From Sitta carolinensis (taxonomy: Eukaryota; Chordata; Aves; Passeriformes; Sittidae), in the NCBI GenBank assembly GCA_032173965.1, contig CM063299.1:1426001-1490000 (forward strand): a stretch of DNA of 64,000 nucleotides, written 5' to 3'. The notes beneath the pieces are model-generated. The model had not been told where the DNA came from. It saw nothing but the letters and a program-made list of their open reading frames with translations, and did no database searches. Numbering within the stretch: position 1 is the stretch's first letter; the number at the start of each line of letters is the position of its first letter. A program made the position numbers and the translations under genes. This document shows, in pieces, positions 13,701-25,700 of this stretch.

Positions 13701-16700
13701 GATCTGCGCCAGCACCGAGCGCTCGAAGGCCCCGAAGCCCTGCAGGGCATCGGTGAGGGTCAGACAACACACACGGCCTCTCCTCCAGGCTCCACTGCTC
13801 CTCTGGCTTTCCCCTGCTGCTGCATAAGCAGCTCAGAGAGGAGGAGGGGGTCCCTGGCTCTCGTTGTGGGGATTTCTGCGAGGATTTTTTATTTGTTTCT
13901 CGCTCGCTCTCTCCCTTCCCAACCTGAGGCAAGCTGACGCCTGGCTTAATAAAATGCCTTTGCTGTTCTGGTTCAGATTAACTTCTGGATGATTAATACC
14001 AGCTCGGAGATGTGAGGAGACCCTGGATCTCTGGGTGAAATGATTACCCATTGTATTAAAGCCTACACTTCCTGGAGGAGGAGAGCCTCAGAGGGCCCTG
14101 CTTCAGGGAGGAACCACAAACAGCTCCTGCAGCAGCAGAGTGGCATTTTCCCAGAGATTATTTGCTGCTGGAGATTGGCTGTGATGGGATGTCTGGTTGA
14201 GAAAACACAGAAACTACCACAGAAACACCTCGCACTGTCTCAGGTTGCTCCAAGCCCAGTCCAACCTGGCCTTGGACACTTCCAGGGGTGGGGCAGCCAC
14301 AGCTGCTCTGGGCGCCCTGTGCCAGGGCCTCCCCACACTCTTAGGGAAGAATTTCTTCCATGTATCCCACCCAAATTTCCCCTTTTTCAGTCTGAACTTG
14401 TCCCCCAGATCCCTGCTCCATGAGAACCATGTCAGCACACACAAACCAGGCCTTGCCTTCCCCATTTTGCCAGTTGCCAGCTTTGTCTTGTCGTGCCACT
14501 TCTGCAGGGTGCTATTCCTGTAGGTCCTGAAGTCCCTGTAGCGCTTGGCTATGAACTCAGGGTACTCCTCGCACTTCAGCTTCCTTTTGGGGAGGCTCCT
14601 CCTCTTCTCCTGAGCCTTCTCCACTGGCTCCTCATCGCTGCTGCTCGGGATTTCATCCTCACTGCAACAAAACCACTCAGGATCAACACCCTGCCCCTCC
14701 CTAAGGCAATGTGAGTCCCTGCTGGCCCTTCCACCAGCCCATGCCACATTGAGATTTTTGTTAAAAGCCCCATGGTTTAGCCCCTGCTCCATTATACTAC
14801 AAGCCAGACTTCCCACAAGGCAGAAGGAATTCAAATAACAGAGTATCTGCCACCCAGACACAGCAGCTGAGAGAGCAGCAGGGTGAGGGTGGCCAGGGAG
14901 GCTGAGCATCGTCCTGTTTGCTGGAGAACAAAGGGTTCAGAAAGATCTTCTCTCTTTTTGCACTTACCTCTCAGTTTTTGCTTGCTTTCCATCAACCAGA
15001 TGCCTCGTGCCTGGGTACTGATAAAGCAGCTCATCCTGAAGTTCCACCAGCACTTTCAGCAAGGCCTCCAAGGATTTACAACCTGCACGGCAAGAGACAC
15101 AAGTGACAAGATCTGATCTATGGGGGAAACTTTAAACCACGACCTGGTGAGTTCAATGAGAAGATTCTGATCAGAAAAGCAGAACTGCAGGCCCAGAGAC
15201 CCTCAGGAAGAGAGAAAGGGAAGAAAAGATGGGGTGGAGGGCTGTAAATTGATCAATACGCAGTGTGAGTGTGATTTTTATTGGCAGGAGCAGTTGCACT
15301 CCGGGGTGTTCACACACACAGATCCTGAGGGGAGGTGTGATGCTGTGTGTCCATAGGCTTTTGCAGCTGACAGTTTTCCTGTGCCCATGCAGTGCCTGTT
15401 CCAGTGGCTGAGGGTTCTCCAAGGACACACAGTTCCAGCTGACTGTGGGACAGGTTAACTGCACACTGCCACAGCATCTGCTCTCCAAAAACACTTCTTC
15501 TGTGGCAACCAACAAGCCTCCCTGCAGAAGAGTCTGACAGAAACCAAGTGTCCACCCAGGCCTACACAAACTGTCCCTCTGCACATCCATCATGGGGCCA
15601 GCTCTCCAGGTGAAACACTTGGCACACCCCTACCCGAACTGAACTTACTGTGGCTGACAGAGCATAGGGATTTGTGTGGACAGCAAGAGCTGGGACCTTC
15701 CCCAGAGCTTCCCCTGTGCCACAGAGCCAGGGGGGCTGCTCTGCTCAACTCCCCAACCTCCCTTTGGACGTGGCACAAAAAGAACAGGGAGAACTTCTCC
15801 CTACTCTGTTCTCTCTTTTCTTTCTGCTCTTCAGTGGGGGACACAGAGATCATGGGTGGAGTGAACAGCAAATCTTCCTCAGGCAGACAGAGGCAGAAAT
15901 CAGCCCAGACACTCAGAGGTCTCAATCTCCCATGTGTTCCCACTGTGATATTGCTCAGTTGTCACCACCTTCAGATAAATTATGGCCTGACCTCAGTAGC
16001 AGCAGTGTCAAGGAGAAGATGCTTTAAGATTTTTGCTGCAGATCAGCTGTTGGACTCGCCCTCCCTGAGCCCATGGTTCATTCTAGATACACTCTGACAA
16101 CTCCTCTCTATAAACCTATTAACGGATTAGGTTTGCTGCACTTGTAAATCAGACGTGTGCGAGCATCAAAACAATTCCACCAGACAAACAGACAAAAGCC
16201 CTTAAAAATGCATTTGTTGTAGGTGTCTGCAGCTAAAGCATCACTTGCAGGAGCCAAGTGCCCCCACCCTAGCCTGAGAGCACAGCTTACACCAGCAAAA
16301 TCCTTCCCACTGCCTGCGACACAGCCAAACGTCCCCAGAGCTTCCCAAACTGTTTATTTTCTCCCCGCTGCCTCTCCTCCAGCAGCAGTGCTAATGCACC
16401 CCAGGCAGCTTTGATCCTGGCAATTACAACTGGAGTAGCACTCCAGCCCTTCTGGGGTACAGCAGGGCCATGGTGAGCAGGCAAGGAAATAAAGAGAGGC
16501 TCAAGCTGCCCTGGCTACGAGACAGAGACCCCAGCAGAAGTGGGGATGGGGAGCAATTTGGAGTGAAGGGGCTGGGGAGGGCAGGGAAGACAATGACCGT
16601 GTGCCTAACCAGGTGGGAGGGCTAATTATTCCAGGCAGTGGCTTCATCACGAGCCTCTTACAGCTGGGTAATTTCCCTGCTCTCAGTTCTCGTGTATTTA

Positions 16701-19700
16701 ATAGCATTTATTGGATGGTATTCTCATTTCTACTGTTGGCTGCTTAAGCATGCTGTAAACTCAACTTCAGAAGCCAAGTGTCACCCTCCTCTGCTCTCTT
16801 CCCACCTAGCCCTGCCCTATCCATCTCACATTTAATTCCAGAAGGGGCTGTTTCCTCCCCAGCCTCCTCTCCCTCTGAAGCCCTTGTCTGCTTTGGGGCA
16901 GACTGACCCCATTTGTGAATGAAGGCAGCACCAAAACCCAAAACAGCTCCATGGATGCAAACTGAGTCATTTTGAAAAGAGGCTGGACACTGACTGACCC
17001 TCCTACCCCCAGCAGGATGTTTGTAATGCTGCTCCTTGTCTGAAATAAGAACACAACAAATGTGGCTGGAGTAAAACTTCCAGCTCAGCTGGGACTCAGA
17101 GTGGTGAGACACTCCCTTGGAAGAGTCACTGTTAAGAGTCCACAGAAACCCCTTCATTTTGTGCCCAGGAGGGAAAAAGTTGTTCCAGATCTAGCAGGCA
17201 GCAGATCAATCCCCCAGAACACAGGGAGCCAGCCCCAGTAAATCAAAGCGTGCCTTTCTCTCAATACTCCTCATATGTCCTCGTTTTATCCAGCCCTCCA
17301 GCCAGGCTGCAAGTAGCCCTGGAGTATTTAGCTCCATTCAGGGATAGCATTGCCATGGATCAAAGTGTCAAGAGACCCACCAGAGATGAAACCTGTCCTG
17401 CTGCTCTCAAACCACAAAAAATCAATTCTGTCAGTGCCAGTGGTTGTGGACAAGCTGGAGTGGGGGGACCCAGCTGCAGGGACTGATCCCAGAGCTGCCA
17501 TGGAAGCCATGGGGATGGGCTGCCAGGGGGGCTGCTGGGCTCATCCACGCTCCAAGCCCAGCATTCCCACAGCTTCCCACCCAGGAAAAGCCCTGCACTC
17601 CTGCCCATGACCTCCAAGGACGGGGTCTCATCTCCCCCTCCTGAGCAGCTGTGCAGAGCAGGGGTAGCAGCCACACACACCGACACTGAATCCATGGAAA
17701 AACCCTCCCTGGGATGAACCAGCAGGGACCACCACCCACCCAGCACACAGCTCCACTCCAGAGCTGGGCCAGCACTGGAAACTGAGGATGTTTTCCCCTC
17801 AGTTAAATCTGAGGCTCTGGCATCACTGGAATATCCCAGGCACGCAATGCTTTCCATTCTCCCTGCACCTTGGCAGCCTGGGGAAGCACTCACACAGAAA
17901 ACAGGAGCAACGCTGGCACTGGGATGAGGGGATGCAGAGCAAAAGCTGAGCTGCACAATACTGGGAGTGTTCCCCTGCCTCCATGGAGAGCCCCTGTGTC
18001 CCCATGGAGAGCCCCTGTGTCCCATGGAGCCCCCACCACAGCGCTCACAGCACACAAACCAGGAGGAGCAGAGGAATCCAAGCTCTTACTTCCATTGCTG
18101 CACACTACGAGGAGTATCTCCACCTGGTGCACAGGTTTATCCCAGCACTCGGTGCAGAGGGGGAATCTTCCCTCCCTTCAAAGGGCTGTGGGACAGGAGT
18201 TAAACTCCAGGTCAAAATGGCCCTCGAGGAGCTGGCCTCGGAACAATGCTCCCCATTCACATCCAGCAGCCAGCCACTTGCACTCGTCATCCCCAGCAAT
18301 TAATCCCCCACCAAACACGTTTGATTAAATCTTTTCAAGCAAATCCTTTGCTTTGCTTTTGTTAGTTCACTTCTTGTCAACATCTATTAAAATATGCCTT
18401 TAATTCTCCCACAATCTTAAAAAACACCGATTCCACTGTCTTCAACTTTAATCAACTGTATGGCCGGCATTTTTCATTTCATAATAATGTGCTGTTTGGA
18501 ATTCAAGAGGCAGGCTCAACATCAATCATTCGGCAAGAATTTTTCCACTGCAATAAATATGCAAATGAGGAAAGCCAGTCAGTCGTATTTCAGGCCCGAC
18601 TTGCTAGTGTTTTAAAAAAGACACAAATTTATTAATTGCCGTTGGCCAGCGGAATCCTATTACTTTGGGCATTGATTACAAAGCTGTGTGAGTGATTATT
18701 GTGCAACTCGCAGGCTATCCAGGCATGAGGAAAAATTATTAAAGCAAGGCAGAGATTATCAACTCGGAATAACAATAAGCCTTAACATTTTAGGCCTCTA
18801 ACTTCTCCAACAAAGAATTACGCCGCGGCTCCAGTGTATCGTAATTCTGAAGTCTGTCAGTATTACTTTTGGAGCCTGCTCTATATTCCCAGCAGCAGGA
18901 CAACGTTCCCAGGCAGAAGGAGGGGGAATTCCTCCAGGTGTCACATCCCAGACACGGGGCTGTGGGCAGCAGCCTGGATGTGATTCCCAGAGTGGAAGGA
19001 AGCTCGGGAGGAACAGGAGCTCAGGTGGGACCCCAGCAGCTCCAGCCTGGCACCCCTGAGGGTCCCAAATCAGCGTGGCACAGGAATAAAAGGAATAATT
19101 CTGTTTGGTAAGCCTCAGACAGGAGCTCCAGGAGCACAGAATCAGCGTGGCACAGAAATAAACAGAATAATTCTGTTCGGTAAGCCTCAGAGAGGAGCTC
19201 CAAGAGCCAGCCCAGACCCAATGAGAGGCTAAAGGTGATTTTTGACAGGTGTTGTGGTTACATTCCCACTTCTCACGGATCTCAGCACAAAGCACTGGGA
19301 AATCTGTCCAGATTTAGGAAATGATGGGAGCAACACCCCTTTCGTGCCTCCCAAAACAGTGAGTTTGAGGTATTTTACCAAATGATAGGAAAAGAGCTGA
19401 CTTTGCTGCTGACAGCAAAGGTCTGCTCCACACCCAAGCCCAGTTTCCTGGTTCCATTGGAATGCAAATGATGCAGGAGCCTTTGCAGAGGGGAAAATTG
19501 TATTCCCTGGTACAAAGGAGCCAGGGCTGCACCCCCCTTCCACAGCAGTGCTTCAGCTGACTCCCAAAGAGTTCCAGAGCAGCCTCAATTTAGCCCTTTC
19601 ACTCCAATATTGCTGCATCTGACAGGGAGGACAACAGGATCAGACACAGATGAGTTTGCTAAAAGTAAAGAAAATAACTGGATTCAACAACAGAATAAAG

Positions 19701-22700
19701 GCTGGGTATTCAGGGGTTTATTAGAGGGGACTGGGGGAGGGGGGAGCTGAGGAGGAGAGAAAGAGAAACACTTCCATGAAGTTCATGCTCTGCTGATTTG
19801 CCTCAACCATCATCTTTTGATATCAGCCCAAAAAAGGGAGGGGATGGGGCTGGCAAAAATGAGATTTATAAAAACTGATGCTTTCCATTACTGGAAATGC
19901 AAAGAAGCTGACAGCACACATTCCTGCCTCTGCCAGCCTGGAGTCCCCAAGTACATGGGCAAGGAGGAGAAAGGAAGAGGAAATGTGAAATTTCATAGTT
20001 ACATCTGGATATTAAGGCCAGAAGGGAACATTAGCCCATCCAGACTGACCTCCCCACATAATACCAGGCCATTAATTATATTTATCATGACAAGCCCCGA
20101 GTTTCCATCTCAAGGTACCCAATTGCCAATTAATCCGAGTTAGCTGACATTTGCACACGCTTGTCTGGACACTTTTAAAGCCTTTGTTTCCCTGCATCTT
20201 GTTTGTGCAGTACACAGACTAACATGCACAAATATTTAGCTAAATTCAGCTTAATTAGCTATTAATCTTGAGAAACTGGGGTGTAGGCAAAGCTGTCTGA
20301 GTGTGGTGCAATCCCACGGGCTGGAGTCCAGCTGGATCAGGTCACCAGCCAGGCACTGCCCCAGCATTTCCTGCACTACAATTTAAGGCAGATTTCAAAT
20401 AAACCTCAGACATCACCACTGAACAACACACGTGGCTATGGAGATCACCTAAAAAACCATTTTACCACACCCATACAGGAGAAGGAGGCAACAATTCTGT
20501 TCAGAAATACTGAACAGCACAAGCTAAAAGCCTTGGCATTCCATGAGGGAGGACAAGAGTTTTTTTCTCTGAAAACAGCCAAAACTGCAGGTTAAATAAA
20601 TGTCCTGCATTTCTCCACTAGCTCCCACACAGAATTCCTGAACAGATCACAGACAGTAATGACCAACCACAAAATGCCTTCCTGGTACTTCTCACAGCCC
20701 AAATCCTGCATGTGCCCAAATCATCACAGACTGCAGGACCCAACTTAACATTCACAGAGCAACAACAGAGCTCCAAAACTGAGCCCTAAATCATAACAGA
20801 CCTCCCACCCCAGAGCCCTCTCACTCCCTGGCAGACAGCACACCCAGAATGGCCCAGGATTGTCCATCCTCAGCAAGCCCACTCCTCGAAAAAAGCTCTC
20901 CATGGCACATTCCACAGAATTCAGAAAAAAGGATCTGATTCATTCATTTCTTTCAGCTCAGAGAAGAGCCTTCATTAATGTCAACAGGCTTTGGCTCAGT
21001 CCCAAAAAGAGTTGAACAGATTCTCCATGAGATCAGAGAGGAGAGGTGAAATTTGGGGACACCTGCCTCCACATCCATTTAAATCACATCCAACCCTGCA
21101 GGAACTGACAGGGCTGATGCTTTTTGTATTCATAAAGTGTCCAGACTAATACAATTCAATTAAAATGAACTACCAGTTTTAAGTGGGCTAGATCTGATCA
21201 CAATAATTTACACTCAGGCTTGAAACCCAGTTCTGCTGTCACACATTTGTGCAGGCTCCCAGTAAAATCTTCAAAGCAAGAATATATTTAAGTCCATGAT
21301 CTTGCCTAGCACCAATTAATCCTGTAACTGCTCTATGCCTCTGGAAACTGTGTAATCTGCCAGTGCCTCAGTTCCTCCCCCTCCCTGTGACACTCACCCT
21401 GCTCTGTATTAATGCATTAACATCTCCAGATGGAGGGGTGGATACAGTGGAGTTCTAAAAGCCAGCCAGGAATAGAGGTGAGAACAAAATTACCAGGGAG
21501 TTCTTGGCTGCTGAGTCCTGCAGGCTTCCCTTGAAAATTCCAAGCCTGTGTCAGTAAATGTCTTTTCATCAGAGAGCTGTTCCCCAGCCAGGTGTGTCCA
21601 GGTGAGGGCCTTGCCAGGCACAGCCTCTCTCCCAGGAAATGGAACAGCTTCTCTGGCTGCAGCAGACTGGGTTTTATCCAAAATTTGTCCCTGCTTAATC
21701 AGTGCCTTCAACACCACTTGCCTGGAGGTTGTGGAGGATGTAAAAATAATATTTTAAAGACTGAGATTAAGAGAGCCCAGCAGAAATCCTCATTAAAAAG
21801 ACACAGAACACACTCACTCACAACCAGAGAGCAAACAGAATCTTTCCCTCTCTCTCAAATGCCAAAATACTGCAGAACCAACCCAGAAGAAAACGAAGAT
21901 GTGAAGCACCCAGAGAGAGAGGTCTAAATGTTCTGTTTAGACTCAAGACACAAATTTGTCATGGGACCAGGTACCCAACCTGCTGAGGAATTATTCCAGA
22001 TGGGAGCACAGTTCTCTCCCAGCACACTCACCACAGATTTTCACCCCAGAGACAGCCATTTCTGGGCCACTCAAAGTTTTAGGAGCAAAAATCCAACAAC
22101 TTCTTCATTTCCAATAAGGCAACAAAGCTCTGTGGTGGTTTGTGTTTTTTATCTAATTCACTTTATCCTGGTTTATTTTATTATTGATCACAAACCTTGG
22201 TGAAACTTCACCACAGCTCTCCAAAGTGTAAATAAGATAATATTTGTTGTCCCCACTTTTGTTCCTCCACTGAGCAAATCCATCCATGCCTAACTACTTT
22301 TATCAAAGCCACTACTTCCTCAATTTCTTGGAATTATCTGCATCTTATGCTGAGGAACAGAAATATGGGATTCTGGTATTTTCTCTTGATCCACTGAGAG
22401 ATGGAGTCAAAGCCAAAAAAAACCCCAAACCCCACAAAAATGCAGTGAGCATCTTCCATTTCAGGGACCTCCTGAACTCTTGGAAATAGGAAAGCTCAGC
22501 CACTTGTCCTTTTAAAGTCCTGCAATTTCCATCAGTTTCTGGCAAAAAAAAACTTCCTCACTGGGTTTCTGTACATTCCTATCTCACCAACTATAAAGTG
22601 AAAATAACCCAATCTGCTATTTAAAAGCTGCAACTCCCAGCTCTTTTTGAAAAGCATAAAGTATTAGTGAAATGTTCCCAGTTTAGGGTTTTTAACTAGA

Positions 22701-25700
22701 ATTAGACAAAGCTACAGGCCTATACTGAGCAGCTCAGGGCCTTTGAGGATGAAGAGATTTAATTCCTTAAAGCCCTTGCTACCTCCTTGTCCCTCAGTTA
22801 TTGGTAGTTTTTTTTGGTCACTCTATAAAGATTTAACACAACAAGCCCCACACCCTGGAACTGTTTTAATTCCTGACACTGCATGTGGCTCCACCAATGT
22901 TTTCTCCACCTCTCCTCTGGCTCTTCCTTGCCCTTGAGGTGATTTTTGGAGACAATTTCAGGAGATCCCTGTCCAGCCTCCCAGCAGAGTGGAACCTGAG
23001 TGGCAGGCCTGCAATCTGTGCACAGAAACCTGCACCCTGAACTCCTTTTCTATGTAAATAACGCAGGGATCCTGCGGGAACATGCCAGGGATTGGAATTT
23101 TTAATTAATGGCTCTCTTTAATGTGCAAATCAGGAGCAGATTGCAAATTCTGACTCGCATTGATTATGAAAAACATTAATTGAACGTGCAAGACCCCAAA
23201 CAGAGGCAACATCTCAAGCCCTGGACCAGACTGGAAGGTGCAGTGCAGGGAAATACAAATCTGTCCTGGAGAAAGAGCCCAGGCCAGGCAGCAGCACCTT
23301 GGAATTGTGAGCTGGGAGGGTTTGTGTGTGCAGGGCATCAAACCTGGGATGTTTGTGCTGCTTTCAGAGCTCAGCCACTCTGATCTCAGCACTAGAAGCC
23401 ATCCAGACCTCCTCAGTGGGTGCAAAACAGCAATAAACATGAGCTCCACGACCACAGTTTGGTCTCCCATTTGTATGTAAAAAGGGTGACAGAAAAAAAA
23501 AATCTGGAATATAATTAAAGATCTTAAAAAAATAAATAAATAAGAAAGGGAAATAAAAAGTAAGACAGCACAAACAAAGCAATGCTGTCTCTTTAAACAG
23601 AAATTCATCCTATATAAATTATGGCCATAAACTTTTCCTGCAGTGCAGCCTAATTAATTCTTGTTCTATACACAAAGGGAAATGCTGGGTGACAAATGGG
23701 TGTGAAGCCTGAAAGCTGCCAGGTCTGCAAAACATTTTCTACTTCAATTTATAAGCAATTTTGCAGTAAATCATCTACCAGAACCTGAGATCTCAGGAAT
23801 CTAAGGTTGTCCAAAGCATGTTGTAACATTAACAAAAAAAATCATAAAAGATTACAAAAAATAATAAATTAAACACTTTAGATTTTGTAACCTCTGGTCT
23901 CAAAATCTGGAAAATGAGCATGACCTTGCCATTTTCACCCAGGTGCAAATGGATGGAGAATTGCTGCCTACTCTTTAACACAATTACACTCCAGCCCTTA
24001 GGGAATTCCAGCACCACAACAGGGTTGTCCTGAGCAGGAGATGCCCAAGAGGAAAATACACAAAGGACCATTTTCCAATTCAAAAAATCCAATCTTCCTC
24101 TGAGCACAGAGCAGAAATTTCATGAGAAATGGAAAGATTTGGGAAAAATTCCTGGAAACACTCTTGTCCAGGAGCTCTGACTTCAGCATCCTGCAGGGTT
24201 CACCCAGTCTGGGATTTTGGCACCAAGTCTTTTGTGCAACTGGAACACCAAATCATTCCCTCCTGTTCAGTGAGGGTGGTGAAAACATGCCAGATTTATT
24301 TTGTGGGTTTGGACAGAAGTGCTGGGCCTTCCCTGAGAGGAGAGCTTCATCCAGGCCAAAACAGTGTCCAAGCCATGATGACCCCAAATCCTGCCTGAGG
24401 CTGAAGCTCACCACCTACAAGTGTAGCAGCAGCAGTAGAATGTTCCTAAATTCAGTATTTCCCATCTGCCAGGCTGAGATTTCCTCTGCTAGCACTGCCC
24501 AGGTCAGTCCAGCTCACAGATGAAGCACAGAACACAAACCCAAGCTGTGAGGAACAGACTGAACCCCCACAATTCCCTTGCCTAGATGAGGAGGAGGAGG
24601 AGGAGGAGAGGAGGGGATCATGCAGCAGTTCTCAGCAGGGGAGTTTCCCCCAGAGCTCTGCACAACTCAGGGATCAGCCTCTGCAGCACTGGGGACATTC
24701 CACTCCGTGCTCTTGGGTGCATTTTGCTTATGGGAAATACCAAAATGTCAACCATTGTTTCTGTTAAAGGTCTTTAATGATATTGCATCTTAGACCTGTA
24801 ATGAAACATGGAGCTGGGGCAGTTTGTAATGCATCTCATTAAGGACATTAATAACGTGTGTTCCACTGAAAGGTCAGCACAGCATTGGTGGGAGTTTGCC
24901 TTTTGGTCCTTAATCACTTCACTTAAAGCAGCAGAGCCAACTCTAAAGCAGAAGCAGCTCACCTGTAACTGCAGGTAAGCTGACTGCCCTGTCCTGGCAC
25001 AGGATCACAGCCAAACCTTGCTGCAGGGCCAGGCCCAGGGCCATGTCTGATGGCTCAGACATATCCCCATGCATTCACCTCAAGGCCAGGAAAAAGGTGT
25101 CCAAATATAAAAATCAAACAGACCCACAGCACACTAAGCCCAGTGCTTTGCACTCACCAACTGGAGCCTGCATGCTAGGATTTCATATTGGAGAATCCAC
25201 TACAGATCTGATTAGATCACTGTCACTAGCTGTGATCTCAGGAAGAAACAGAGGAAGCAGCTCCATGCTGGAATTCATCTGCACAGCCTCTCCTTTGGGC
25301 TGAATCACTCCTGCTTTGGGCAAAAACCTTTGCATCCCCTAGCCCAGCACAAAATTGGTAAGAGGTGTCTCAGGACAAAGCACCCCAGCTCTGCACTGAA
25401 CAGCAACAAGCAACTGTTTTATAAGAGTCTGAGCAAAGGAGAAAGATTAAAAGGCACTTACAGTTCTCCACAGCATTGTCAAAGTCCTGTCCCCCCTCCT
25501 TCTTGAACCTGGGGTAGGTGTCTGGCTGGGGCAGCCTGTTGGCTGTCATGAGCACCTTCTGCATCTTGATCCTCCCTTCCATCAGCTGATCCCACAGGGC
25601 TTCACAACAAAAAGGAAATAAAAGAATCAGTCAGCAAGACAAAGCACGTGTTCCTGGGGAAGGACCTGACAGCTCAGGCCCTCTCCTCTGCATTACTCCT

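Larger units (their letters stand above)
15083..25461 (-). other. AATF intron 4 (10.4 kb)
   Basis: The longest intron in the window contains a triplicated short motif (about 17980-18028), a tandem 72-bp duplication (19069-19207), a possible ancient repeat (20000-20100), and AT-rich unmasked-looking islands rich in TAAT, octamer and SOX-like motifs (18310-18830, 20100-20285, 23040-23185). No coding exon is recognised. The rest appears to be unique intronic sequence. Confidence 0.8.
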
